Shown: positions 23,156-35,182, counted from the first letter of the stretch. The stretch is DNA of 64,000 nt from Acanthosoma haemorrhoidale (GCA_930367205.1 OV884015.1:78321341-78385340), one strand, 5' to 3'. Made by a program: numbers and translations. The notes: generated by a model from the sequence alone, not told the origin.

Positions 23156-23188
23156 ATGTAAATAACATGAACAAAATATAAATCATTG

Positions 23189-23267
23189 TTTTTTTTTTTG
23201 TTTTTTTTCATAGCCCCTTTAAATTTACAGATAATTACATAAAAAATATTAGATCCTCAGGCGAATC
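23189..23267 (-). mobile_element. Short poly-T-tailed insert (79 bp)
   Basis: Two T runs followed by about 58 bases are bounded by the perfect 12-bp repeat tataaatcattg at 23177-23188 and 23268-23279. Excising it restores the LTR alignment to 7650. It is a minimal, extremely truncated retroposon in minus orientation; its source family is unknown. Confidence 0.75.
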
Positions 23268-23419
23268 TATAAATCATTGTAAATGTGTTAAGCAATAAAC
23301 AATGCGGGGTGCCAATGAGTTATATGAGCTAGTACACTATCTGTGGTCAGGTATGAGGCCTGATGAGGCCCTAGACCCTCGGCAAATAAAATTGAGCGAT
23401 GCCGCAGTAAACAAGTTAG

Positions 23420-23800
23420 TCATTGTAAAATTAATATTCGATTGCCATAGTATCTGACGGCTGATGCTTAAGCTTCTTTAGTAACCTTTGGTAATCACTG
23501 GACAGATGTCTATTATTAGATAAGATGCTTCTGATGTCTGAAAAACACCTAAAATCTCGCTCGTACAGAGAGTACACGCCGTGTTTCTTTGGTGAATGTC
23601 AGAGCTCTGCATTTGACAGGCAAATTTTTTATTTATTGTCAACTATAATATGAGTAGTGTTCCTAGTCGTATAAAGATTTTGCCCAGATATAACCCTTTG
23701 GAAACTGGAAAGGTCTCTGAGACTCTATACAGATATTAACAAAAAAAGTTCATATTAATTCTAATAAATACATTTAATTTGATCATATACATATGATTAA
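23420..23800. repeat. Diverged dispersed repeats
   Basis: The stretch holds the partner of 11790-11935 (ggtaatcactggacag at 23492) and, further on, the weaker partner of 15889-16010 (near 23690). The two blocks follow each other here, so they may be parts of one larger unnamed element that is fragmented elsewhere. Confidence 0.4.
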
Positions 23801-24549
23801 AATATATAACTATGGATATGGTCTAAACAACATGAACAGGAATTCTATTTTTTTTCGTATGGCTTTTTGACTTCAATCTTGAATGACAAGAAAGCTTATT
23901 AAAAAAACAAGTCATGTACAAAGCCCTTAACCTCTTAATCTGTATGCAAGCCCCATTATGGGCCAACTGTACAGTTAGGCACGAACTGACGTACCATCGA
24001 GGCTTCCTCTGGCTGTCATACAACCCTACAAAAGAGCTGGTATCACCGGATCACGTCCGCCCGGAGACACCCTTCTGGCACCAACTTTTGCACCGCCTAC
24101 GTAATACTCTACAACACTACTATCTAAAAATGGCTGTCAGAATATTCTCTTGTCGTTTCTCGGTACTATAAAATATTCAAAATTACATAAACTCACACCG
24201 GACTTGTATAGTGTACGCGGGTTTATTATCAATACACATAGGCAGGATCTCCCATTGTGAGCACTTTAATATTTATATACTTAGCCAGTTTTCTGCCTTT
24301 TAACAAAACATTAATAGATAAAAATAATACTACTTTATAAAACCAATCCGAACTTTCGGACTTGAACTTAAACATCAAACGCACCAAGTTTTTCCAACCA
24401 AAGTCCTTAGAACAATAGTGAATTCACCATTCTACGTCATGATAAAACCTATAGTCACCTTAATATACCCCCCACATATATCTTATATTTTTTTTTAAAT
24501 AATAACAATTTATTGTTATTATATTCTGGTACTGCCCAATTCTTCCTTC
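23801..24549. other. Unassigned DNA
   Basis: The GC-richer stretch 23930-24130 (frame 23914-24171) has no recognisable domain. The remainder is AT-rich. Confidence 0.4.
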
Positions 24550-24810
24550 ACATCTGGAGCGTCACTGGCTCTCGTGCTCTCTCTATCTCAGTATATATAG
24601 TAGCTACTATATAGTAGTAATCTGACTGCTGGGAAAGCGTGAGTGATTTCCCCGTTTTCTGCTTCCTTCTTTCTCCTTTGTTCGGGAAGTGACAGCTGAT
24701 TTTGTGGGAATCTTGGGTTTTGTACAATTTTCTATACTGTATGTGTGTATTATACAAATACAGTATGAATGAGTGAGTGAACGCAATATTGTATGAATGA
24801 GATTGCACAG
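24550..24810 (+). mobile_element. Divergent family A-related LINE 3' end
   Basis: The order of blocks matches the family A 3' UTR: gagcgtcactggctctcgtgctct (compare gagcgtctgtggctctcgcgctct in other copies), then after a diverged middle acagtatgaatgagtgagtgaacg and attgtatgaatgag. This is the duplicated GTATGAATGAG motif with similar spacing. The middle contains a 20-bp perfect palindrome, tatatagtagctactatata, at 24594-24613 that other copies lack. It is older than, or from a sister family of, the other copies. Confidence 0.55.
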
Positions 24811-25042
24811 TTGCACATTGCCCTCTTAGGGAAGCTATAATATTTTACAAATAGAGCTCAGTTTTCGAAAAGCAGAAAGAAATATCAATAATAAGTGAAT
24901 TTTAAAGACATTTGTAAAAGAAATTAAAGAAAAAGTACTTGGTGTTTTTGACAGAAAATACTTTGCACTTCCCTCAAAAAACTTTTCAGTAGTTAGATGG
25001 CAAAATGTTTTGTCACTTTTCCTAGCAGAGAGATTTTTTCAC

Positions 25043-25148
25043 ATTCCAGAGTCTATAAGTACTATAGTGTTAAGGAAAATCACAAATTTGTTTTACAGAG
25101 TGATCTTTCTACCAGTGATAGTTGGCTAGTACTTATAGAATCTGGAAT
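25043..25148. repeat. Inverted repeat, 22-bp arms
   Basis: attccagagtctataagtacta at the left and tagtacttatagaatctggaat at 25127-25148 are complementary with one mismatch, separated by about 60 bases. The sequence outside the arms does not pair. It could be a small foldback or MITE remnant. Confidence 0.55.
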
Positions 25149-28100
25149 TTCCACTGACCATTGACTTCATTTTGATGAAAGCTGCCATGGTAAATGAAAA
25201 TCTTATGCCTGAGGTTGTAAAGAAAGTCAAAGAAGGTAGGTCTTTGAGAAATTATATTAGCTAGCGAAACTGTTCCATTCACTTTTATTGTATAATTTAA
25301 TCAACATTTGCAGGCATATTTTTTGTCACAGAAGCTTAAATTTCGAATGCAAATAATTGATCATGTATATTCATATATTTATATTTTTTTTCATGAGAGT
25401 TTACATACTAAGACAAGATATGAGTAGCTGATCTAGTTATAACCCTTGAGGTTTAGTACTAGAATATACATAAAGCAGATAGGAATGGGGCTGGTATCAT
25501 CGTTGCTCAGATTAGTTATGCAGCTTCCCTTGAACAGCTCCAAGCCTGTTTAATGATTAACAGTTGAGGAGGGAATGCTAAATACGAGATGATTCAAAAT
25601 GATTCCATTTCCACAGATTCCCCAGCGGCTGAGAGTACTATTCTTCCTTAGAGAAGCAATTGAATAGTTAATGTGAGCCCTGGGGTTTCAATGTTTGAGC
25701 AGACCTTGCTTCCTAGGCTGTTAGCTCCCTTCTTTTAACCACAGTCGCTCACGCCACCCTCAGACATATGTGGTTGAGTCGGTAACACCGAGTCCATTTT
25801 TTAGTCTCCCACATTCACTGTCATCGGGAAAACTTTTCTTTGTAGACTGTGAGGATTTAGGTTATAATGCATGGCGGTACTCAACGGAAGAAGAACAAAT
25901 GATCCAGTACCAACCGAAAATACCGAAAACTACTTCAGAATGAAAATGAACTTTAATAAGTTTTCATCCAATGAATTCGAAGGAAATTTGCACTTTACTC
26001 AAAGTAAAACAATTAGTCACCTCTAACATATTGCCTACTCAGAGATAAGAAATATTTATTCACAATTTAATTTACTATTGAACTTGTCACTAAATTGTTA
26101 TTATATGTCCCGGTATAATGCATTAATGAGGATTAGCATTAGTTTACCATATGTTTTTAAATTATATAGAAAATAAAAACCTACACAACACAAGAAAAAC
26201 AAAAACCTATTCACAAATTAAATACAAATAATTTTGTTGGTAATCGTAATCAAAATTTAAAGTTTGCACATATTTGCAACTTGAATTGTGGAATATCTAC
26301 TTTAAAACCAACAGATGCTTAGTTATTTTATGAGTGTATTATTATTGAATATATATCTCATCATAAGATCTCCCGCATTAGTGGATCTTCAGAAACAATT
26401 GTTTTGTTGAAATATTCAGTCAGTTTGAGGTCGGACAAATTCATAGATGTTGGAGAGTTATGAGTCGCCGCGTATAATAAGTGAATTAATTTCGTAAAAT
26501 TAACTTCTCAACTAGCGTTTACAACTGAAAAAGCTAACACCAGGAGGGAGGACACAAGAAGAAAATGATTTGTTAAAACTAATTTACAAATTTAACTAGG
26601 TTGCCATTGATCTAAAAATTAGATAGTTTTAATTGTTTGACTGGCAGGTGACGATACAGTGCGTTTGGAGTTGTCTGAAATTATTTAGCCTTATTGACAA
26701 TTTAGGCTGTAGCATAAATCCAACTGTTTTTAATAATCACCATCTAAAGAAAAATATGCTGACATGATTGAGACTCGGATCCGGTTTCAAGGGTTTCGAC
26801 CTTTAGCCAATGAAGAATGATGTTCAAAATATCATACGTTCGTGCAGGCTCAGTTGGATGCAGTTTCCACCCGGCCAGTATTTGGTTTCACTGGCTGGTG
26901 ATTATCGTTAATTAATCTTACCGTATAGTACTTTGCTTATTTGTTTAAAGTTATAGTAAACTTGTATACATATTACCATTATTTAATAATATCTAGAGGA
27001 GAAAATGTTTATTAATTATAAGAACCAGAAAAACAACAAAAGTATAAATTAAAGTATATCTTCATTGAAAAAGCTTACATATTTTTTTGTTGACGGTAAA
27101 CGTTGTATAGTTTTAGATACAATTTTTATCCTCCGTCTATTAAGTAAAGATGGGGCTACAAGTGAATAGTTTATAGAGTCCTAAAGTAAAAGTTGTTAAA
27201 GATAGGCAGAGAGAAGAAAAAAAAACCTCTCTAAGCCGCGTCTTAGAAATTGAAAACTTTATAAGTGTATCTCTTGTTCCTCAAAGCATATAATGGCCTG
27301 TCGTAACCGACGTTTACGTGCTGAGTAAGGCTGGTAAATATAAACCTTACTTTACTTAGTAGCGATACATTTGAACATTGCCAGTTTAATATGTTATAAA
27401 AAATAACAAATATAATCCGAAAAAGATCAGAAATGTATGGAAATGTAACCACCTTAAAATAAAATACATACCCACTGTGTCAGTAATGTCAAATCTGCAT
27501 AAACGATTGTACACTTATATTAAGGCTGCCATCTATCTACATATCTATGTATATATCTTGTTCATTGTATTTTGATCATGTATTGTAAAAAATATTAAAT
27601 AAAAATGGGTTAAAAAAAAGAAATTTAGGCTGTAGAGGTTGTGTGATGTATTTTTTCAAAATAGAAAGAGAAAAAAATCTATATTCTATGACCAAATCCC
27701 CTATGAATAATGTCAATGCACAATTGAATAAATCTGGCCACAAAAAAAAGAAACAACACATCACAAGGGAGAAAATAAAATAATAACACAGACTAAAATG
27801 TATACACATTTCATCATATATCAGTCCAGGATTTGTACTTAATACGACGAAATAATAAAATTAATATAATCCAATCCATATAATACCTATGCATTTATCC
27901 AGAGAACAATTAAACTTAAGTAATTTTATATAGTTAAAGAATTAATACATAATATAATAATAATAATGTAAAATAATACAAAGTTCCTACATTACCAAGC
28001 GACTGACTGGTAGAATTGGGGTCGGAGCATTTTAAAATTACGTAAGGCTAAATCATGACGGATAATAAGAGGGATTGGATTCCAGAGAATTATGGGGAAA

Positions 28101-30491
28101 GCAAAAAAAATCGGTTGGATGCAGCGTCAACGTCAGAAAGACGGGATCTTGTCTCGGGAGTATACTAATGATTTAAACTGTATGATAGTGTAAATAGACA
28201 GAATAGCTTAGAGAATGTATGAACCAAGACAAATGTAACAAACAGGTTTTGACTCACTTCAACCTGTCTCCCAATCAAAAGACCCCCGCATACCACACAG
28301 CAACAGCCAATTTGATAGTAAGCATAACTGCTACTGCTATAAGGGTTCTGGATTACAACCTCAATATGGAAAGTGAATTTCTTTCATTTACATCAATACA
28401 AGGAGGTAGTTCGTGATAGGACAGGGCCCTTTTCAGTTCTGATTGGGAGTTTATGAAGTAATAAGTAATTAAACAAGAATTAAAAGAAAATAATTTGGCA
28501 GATAAAATAAATAAAACATCGGTTCGATATTGCTATTCATAACTATATTTTACCCTTTATCGTGGTTAATGACTAATAAATCAACCCTCCATATTTGTTT
28601 AACTCAACTCACGTTTATTAAATCTAAGCAACCAGACTTTGACACCTCAATAAGCATTATTTTCTAGTGTGCTATTAAAAAAAAATAAATGAAATCAAGA
28701 AGAATTCATCCCATAAATTTATGAAAATTTACTACACAAATTTCAAATTGGCACAAGTCGTATTACAATCTAATTGGCCACTTGTGATTATTCTATAACA
28801 ATTTAAGGGTTTATACATATGATGGAATCAACACCATAATAATTAATGAAAGTAAATTTCTTTAAATATATTATTTGTAACGAAGTAGTATAATTTAAAA
28901 TTTATGGATAATTACTGTTAGAGAAACAGAAAGAAAGGGCACATGGATAGATTAAACTAAACCAAGAATGAGATGGTTTGTTAATAAGAATACAAATTAT
29001 TAAACTAAAGAGCAATAAGGTAAAATCTGGATTAAAGAATGGGAGTGGTTGGGAGTGACGGCTACTCATGAAAATGGAGCTTCCCAGGTTTGAAGCATAG
29101 ATTAGAAGAGAGTGTTCAAAGGAAGCAGATCTATGGGAATGAAAATACAGCTCAGATAAATCAGATCTGGTAATGAGAGATTTGATAGTAGATTAGAATT
29201 GATAATATTTTAAAACTAAATGTGGATTGTTCAGCGAAGAACGTAATTAGTTATCAATCACTTATTGAGTGGAGCTACTGCTGTTACCTATAAGAGACTG
29301 CTGACTACCTCTGCTCTCTGCTTCTTGGCTCTCACTCTTAAGCAACTTCAGGGACTTGCCCTTTGTACAGAAGTGGAGAACGAGAATTAAGTAAGAAATG
29401 CGATAGAGAAGAGGAAGCACTTTTTTTTTTTTTTGGTTAGGTTTCTTATGAGCATGAGCGAGTAGAAACCTTCACCCCAACGGAGGGAGAGGGAAATAAA
29501 CTGGGTTGGCCAACCACTACCTTAATTAGTCACCAAGTAGGGTATGCCTTTCAACATTAATTAAACTGAACTTATCAAAACATCAGCCTTCAGCCTTAAA
29601 TTGTAATACTACCCATCCGTCATTATTTATTATTCACACACCGTATAATTTTTTCAAGGCCGATAGGGAAATTAACTAACAAACTGACAATATTGTATCC
29701 TGATTAGGCACATAACATAAAAAGAAGAGGAGGCTCTTTTACCACAAATAAATATTGTATATATAATTTTGTTCATCCAAAATATTTACTGTACCTTTAT
29801 CCTTTTTATAATATACAGTCCCCACCTTATTCCATAACTTACCAGCACAGCCCATTAACATGATGCCATTATATCTGCAACCATTGCCTACATTGGGTGA
29901 TCAAAATCCAGACTACCCCATAATAAAACACAAATTTGTATCAATGATGGTATACAGCGGAATCTAAAGAGATATTGGCCACGAGATGAATGCTACAACG
30001 ATTCCAACTCGGGGAAGTGAAATGTGGCAGTCTCTATGAATACCGAATACAAAATTTAGGAAATAATTCATCCTAAGATCCTAAGAACACCACCATAAAT
30101 TATTCAACCGTAGTCAAATGGTGGAATACGACATAGCTAACTAAGAAGCTTTTTATGTAGGAGGATATGCCGGGAATGGGTGGATGGCCCTAGGGTGGAC
30201 ATTCGGTGAAATCATTCTTAGGTAGAGTTTGATCAAGAATCAAAACCAAATTTTTGGCTTATGTGAAAAAAATGTTCAGGACGGGAAGTTATAAACATAA
30301 TTACTTTCTGAGTGAATGATAACTTAGATTTCTAGATAATTTCTAAATTATATATATAAGGCAGATACCGAGAACTCAATTCGGTTAGGTCTTCCTGACC
30401 GACAAAAAAAGGGTAGATAAACAAATACACAGATCAGTGTTGAATAGATTATTTGCTGCCTTGCATGACACCGGAAGACAGTGGAATATTG
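25149..30491. other. Long unassigned AT-rich stretch
   Basis: About 5.3 kb with no recognisable coding domain on either strand. A poly-T run at about 29421-29434 followed by non-AT-rich sequence to about 29570 suggests a minus-strand retroposon end, but no TSD was found. The region 29810-30300 is more balanced in composition and may be an old element; its frames are full of stops. Short frames such as 28219-28416 are without motifs. Confidence 0.45.
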
Positions 30492-30599
30492 GCAACTGTA
30501 GCGAGCGCCAACCATATATGTAAATTACCCTCTACTCTGGTGCAACTAATGTATTGTAATTAGATGTAAAACATGCTTTTCTGGTAATAAATCATGGAG

Positions 30600-30825
30600 A
30601 TATCGGCAGTCATAAAACAAGTAACAGAGGGTTGAAGGTTCAGCAATAAAACCTGAGAGGGTAAGCCACCTGACTGTCATGAAACCAAACCTGGCAGACC
30701 TAGGGTCGCCTCTAAGCGGTCATAAAACCTAAGTAGGTGAGTCCCTAGCAGCCATAAAACACACTTTTTTAGGCCAACAGTCATAAACTTAAGAGGGATT
30801 GGCCACCTGGGCATCATAAAACATA
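30600..30825 (+). repeat. Short CATAAAAC motif array in the LTR
   Basis: A gtcataaaac-type motif occurs seven times with small changes near 30609, 30642, 30677, 30719, 30751, 30780 and 30813. In the solo LTR the same array has about five copies near 7691, 7730, 7762, 7773 and 7806. It lies upstream of the TATA-like box, in the U3 region where promoter elements are expected. Confidence 0.65.
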
Positions 30826-31298
30826 CTCCCAGCAGCCGACTCCTCCTTCCACTAGGAAGAGGGTACAGTATTTAAATCAAGGAGTTTCGCCCTGTAAAGA
30901 CACTCTTTCCCAGTCTCCTCAGCCACTCTACTAGGTCGCTATACGCCAGGACCGCTTGGCCCTGGAAGGCAGACACACAGACTCCTCGTCAGCCTACTCT
31001 CTCTGCCGCACCTCTGCGCCGTCACCATGTCTCACAGCCTCTAGCAGACCCTTTGACGACTTGTAACTATTACGCGGCCGATCTCCCACCCGAACTCTGA
31101 AAACTGGTCTTATTCTTTATGAACCTCTGAACCTCTTCTTCTGAACACAGTGTATTGTCGGGACACATCCCTATCAATAAAATGTAGTCAGATATTAACG
31201 CCGACATGGAACATGGTCCATGTTATTAACTACAACAATCCGCACTTGTTACCAGGGCTAGAGTGATTAGGCACTCCCCTAGTGACTCCCCCGACAAT

Positions 31299-31316
31299 TG
31301 GTGACCTCGACGTGAT
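31299..31316 (+). promoter_or_regulatory. tRNA-Trp primer-binding site
   Basis: tggtgacctcgacgtgat starts three bases after the LTR and matches the complement of the tRNA-Trp 3' end (TGGTGACCCCGACGTGAT from the Drosophila-type sequence) with one change. Known: CsRn1-clade Gypsy elements use a tRNA-Trp primer. Inferred: this LTR family belongs to that group. The tRNA comparison is from memory. Confidence 0.75.
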
Positions 31317-31353
31317 CGAGAAGTTCAACGTGATCAAGACACCCGACAGCAAC

Positions 31354-32369
31354 ATTGCGATTTAAGATATCTACATCGTTAACCTTTAATCACTGTGAGA
31401 AGAGGTACTTTCAAACCGTATCAATTTATTTGAAATTAGCTTGTGGTGGTTTTTGTTTGATTTTTGCAACGTTTTGGGATATTATTTCATCATTCAACCA
31501 CTACCGTGTTTCTAGGCATAATTTACTCCGGAAAATAAAATTTAAATAGCTACTGCAGGTCCTAATCCGTTAACATGTCACACTGAGTTTGCAGGTGAGA
31601 CAATGTTAAATATGTAAATGGATAGAGACCTTATTAATTTAGTTGCATTTTATAGATGAAGGAAAGATTTGCTGAGGATAGGATTATATGAAATGCCTCC
31701 GAAATAAAAGCTTAACAGAACAAAAGAGGTTTCAACTCACTGATTCCTTTTTTTTTTTAATTACAAAAGGGGGTAACCAAGGGACAATGATGGTTTCAGT
31801 TCTTATTATAGAATAAGAACAGAATGCATATGGAACAATAGGAGTAAACAATTGTACCATGATATAATATTAAAAACAACAAGAGTTGCTGGCCTGGACA
31901 ATTTATCTATTCAGGGAATTCTCGTAATTAAGTTTTTCCCGGAGAGAGGAATCATATTCATAGATGTGCTCTATTACTCTATATCCTTCCATCCCAGTCC
32001 ATCTTCCCCCATTTCTGAACCTATTTCGCATCACGTCCACTCACATTTTAAGGGTTATTTATATATACTCGTATATATGCATCACACTCATTTATTTTTT
32101 CACTCTGATTCCCACTGAAAAAATTGCACGTGTATTTTTCTTTCAGGCAATCACATTCCATTACCTTTTTCCTGGCTTTAATATTTTTTTCCTAAATCAT
32201 TTTCTGTGCTATGGTTTCTACTATTGAGAGCCTGCTTTCCATTTCAAATATTTATCTGTGTAACCACCTATCATTGCCCTATATGATATTTTCCATAAGT
32301 GTTGTCCCCGTACTAAGCAGTTGTGTGCACTCTTGCATTAGCTACTTTCCTCATTCCATTCAATCGCGG
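31354..32369. other. Unassigned DNA
   Basis: Several short frames here (31355-31549, 31852-32118, 31964-32227) are composition-driven. The stretch 31980-32060 faintly resembles the repeat at 46700 and 50350, with clustered tcatccca/ttccttc blocks. No domain was recognised. Confidence 0.4.
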
Positions 32370-33790
32370 TACGATCATTAATTTACCTGGTGAAAATATT
32401 TATTTAAGGATCTCATCAGCGCTGCTTCTTAACGAACGGAGGGTCTGTAAAAGTTAATGATTCTCATGAAACGTGTGTATATGTTTTCTGGCTTAGGGAC
32501 TACATCACTACCTTCACGTTCTATCCGTTGGATTCCTTCAGGGCTTACTATCAAACCCACAAATTTGATCTGACTCACACTAAACTCACGCTTACTGGTA
32601 TGTAGAGTTAATCTGCTGACTGACAGGCTTGTGAATACTTATTGCAGGCGTTAAGTGTCTGTACAAAACTATCAGCATATCATCAAGCAGGAAGTAGAAA
32701 TAGGCTAAATCGTGGAGCAGGTTGTCCATGAACCGTTGAAATGGCTGCGCTGCGTTGTGTAAATCCAAGTACATCTTCATGACAAACCAAAAGCAGTAAT
32801 TACAGCCGTTTCCCTTTAAACATATGTGATAATAGGCGCGCACCGTGTCTAGCTTAGAGAAGATTCTGCTTCCATACATTTCGAAAGTCCTTCAGACGTC
32901 GCGAGCGAGTGAATGATGAACTGTAAATATGGTATGAATGAGAGCATTTATCTTAATTACTTATTGCCTTATAAAAGGCAGATTGTAATTTTAGCACAAT
33001 AAACGAATTTAACTAACTTCAGACGTCGGACTCCTTATCTATCAGGTAAAGGTTGTAAATTGCGCTGGTGATACTCCCCCGTTGGGCTTATCAACAACAC
33101 AAAAATGCACTAGACCACTGAACTACTTGATGGTCAAAATATTCCCCGCTCCATGCTTTATAACTCTTTTTTTTTGCCTCTGGTATTTTTCTGGGAGAAG
33201 TCTTCTTCCCTTAGCATGAACTGGAGGGTCAGTATCGATAATGTGTCATGCTTGGCAGGTTCCCTGGTAAGTGTTGGTGACGTGAATCCGGGTATTTCTT
33301 CAAGAGTCTGGCATGGGGGTGTCTTTAATGGGCTTAGGAACCTTAGCGAGCACAAACGTACATCTAAATTCTTTCCTGAGTTCTAAATCAGGTTTATGTC
33401 CTATTTCCCTGAAGGTCCATATTTCGGTTCCATGAGCCGCAAATAAGTTGAATTCAGAAATAATTTTGGTCTTCTTGGGTGGTGAGCACACATATGACAG
33501 ATATTGCCACACCTGTATCAATTAAGAAGGTACGAATGGTACGTGGCGTTTTGGATTGGAGATTTCTTCGAGAAGAGATAGGGGTGTTTAGCTTCTTCCT
33601 TCTTCGGTCTGTACCGAGTGGACGGTCCTTCACTCATGGGTGAAGAGACGCCAGCCATTTCAATTGGCTGAGTTGCTTCCTGAATCCTATTAGAGATTTC
33701 TACCAGTTACTTTAGGTCAGTCTGGCCAGTACTAATAATTTTGTCCTGCATGATTTGTGGCAAAGAGCACAGCCGCACGGTTATGAGAAC
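32370..33790 (-). pseudogene. Gypsy-type retrotransposon gag-protease-RT remnant
   Basis: On the minus strand the order is that of a Gypsy polyprotein. A gag end (LPQIMQDKIISTGQTDLK near 33720) is followed by a protease with FLIDTGVAISVI, which keeps the DTG active site at 33511-33519. The RT follows with RIFSKLDTVRAYYHI, NAAQPFQRFMDNLLHDL and LLDDM, where the family has YIDDI. Then comes a post-RT segment (FSVSQIKFVGLIVSPEGI, MRIINFYRP) near 32560-32450. The product would have been Gag plus an aspartic protease and reverse transcriptase. Stops, frameshifts and an inserted LINE fragment at 32902-33016 break it. RNase H and integrase are absent. It may belong with the LTR family at 30497 (CsRn1-like), 1 kb away, but on the opposite strand. 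Confidence 0.85.
32902..33016 (+). mobile_element. 115-bp family A LINE fragment (copy A9) in Gypsy pol
   Basis: The sequence from gcgagcgagtgaatg to the gcacaataaacgaattt tail is the extreme 3' end of family A in plus orientation. The perfect 12-bp TSD cttcagacgtcg is at 32890-32901 and 33017-33028. Across the join the Gypsy reading PDR...LKDF continues toward FSKLD, so the target was the RT gene. It retains one full copy of the 3' UTR duplicated motif. Confidence 0.92.
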
Positions 33791-35182
33791 CCCGGTGGGT
33801 ACGGTTCACTAGCTAGCTGCCTCATATTGCGTGAAAATTAGATAGGCTTGTCATCCCCTAACTTTCTACTTGGTCTTGTAGTCTGCTTTCAATTTCAAGC
33901 ATTTTTTCTGTTCACCAAGACCCGTCTAATTATATAGTACTGTACTCAATTTATATTGTAACCCATTCTTAGCAGTGCCTTGTGCTCTACTGATTACGGT
34001 GTTATAAACAACAATGTTTTCTATCACACAGCTACTATCACAAACAAATAAATAGTTGCAAGTGCTAAATAATGAAAGAGTATTGATTTTTATTACATTG
34101 TGTATGGTGTGGGTTAGTATTATGTGGTAGTGCAGATCTACTTATAGTATTTTTGTTTAGCGTTACTTTAGGCATGTGTTGCCATATTTATGGGGGGATA
34201 CCTTATTGCGTATCAGTGCTTGTGTGTATTTGTGTATATATTGTATTTTTCTAACAAACTCTTGTTTTAGGTTCTTCATATAATTGTGATTTAGAGGAAT
34301 TTAATTTTTAATTTTTAATTCTTGATAAATATATGTCTTTTATGTGTATATGTACATCTACCATCTTTTTTATGTTATAAATTTTAGCGGTGACGGATAC
34401 TGTCTGGGAATCCAATTTCTATGAAGTTAATACTTGTTATTTAGGGACATAATCCATGGATAATAAACATATTGGTATTATCAACGAGTTTTAAAAGACG
34501 GAATCTCTTGGTTTTTATATATTGATCAGGAATACTAGCCGCAAAAACCTTTAGGAAAAATCGATGTACACTAATATTTTTTTCTTATCAGCAAAAGCAG
34601 GAATATAGAATACAACAGGAGTCCTTCTTACTATCGTTGACAGCCGGTAAGATCTGGAGTGGCCTATCGTTAATCTCAATTACTTTGGTCCTATCTGGGC
34701 AACACGCAACTCTGAATTGACGCGATAGAATCTGGGCCAAACAACGAGATTTTTAAATAACTGGGTTGTCCTTCGTGTGTGGTCAACCGATATTTTTCAC
34801 TGCAATCAATGGCAAAAGCTACTTTTTTTTAATGTTATTAGAGAGGGTTATCTACAAAATACAATATACAACTTTCTGAATAGGATCGTGTTTCGTTTAT
34901 TTTGTACCGGGCAATTGCGTGTGAAAATCAGAGGGGGATACTAATATTTTTATATAGTATATCTATGCCCGAGAATAGAGAGAAACACCTTGTAAAATAG
35001 AAACAGAAACGAAATACTAAAGATTAATTTTGTTATAAACGATAATAAATACAAATAATATCTAAATTAGCGTCACTATGTCACTTCTTTTCAATAAAAA
35101 CTTTCAGCCATTATATGAAAAGATTCTGTAGGTGAAATAAAGATTTAAACTATAATATAGTTTTTTGTGTTTTTTTACTATA
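33791..35182. other. Unassigned DNA
   Basis: Upstream gag of the Gypsy remnant may run into the first part of this stretch but could not be recognised. The rest is AT-rich without motifs. Confidence 0.4.

Larger units (their letters stand above)
21781..23312 (+). mobile_element. Partial LTR (third copy), interrupted twice
   Basis: TGAAGCGACCGCTAGCTACATAAG at 21781 aligns with the start of the solo LTR at 7553, and the match continues to about 21870. It resumes at 23156 and, after a small insert, at 23268 (aatcattgtaaatgtg, then aataaacaatgcgggg) as the equivalent of 7650-7690. Beyond 23312 the similarity is lost, so the LTR is 3'-truncated or strongly diverged. Both gaps are insertions with their own TSDs. 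Confidence 0.75.
30497..31348 (+). mobile_element. LTR retrotransposon scar: LTR plus primer-binding site
   Basis: The LTR runs 30497-31296 (TGTAGCGAGC ... CCCCGACA, 800 bp) and is homologous to the solo LTR at 7553. A perfect 5-bp TSD gcaac flanks the whole unit at 30492-30496 and 31349-31353, so the last 52 bp belong to the element. Those 52 bp hold the primer-binding site and leader and end acccgaca, the same ending as the LTR. The rest of the element was therefore removed by a deletion joining the leader to the end of the 3' LTR. TATA-like tatttaaa is at 30869-30876 and AATAAA at 31176-31181. Confidence 0.9.

Noticed and set aside
23356..23390. Hammerhead ribozyme at ctgatgag
   Set aside because: No GAAA at the required position and no consistent stem.
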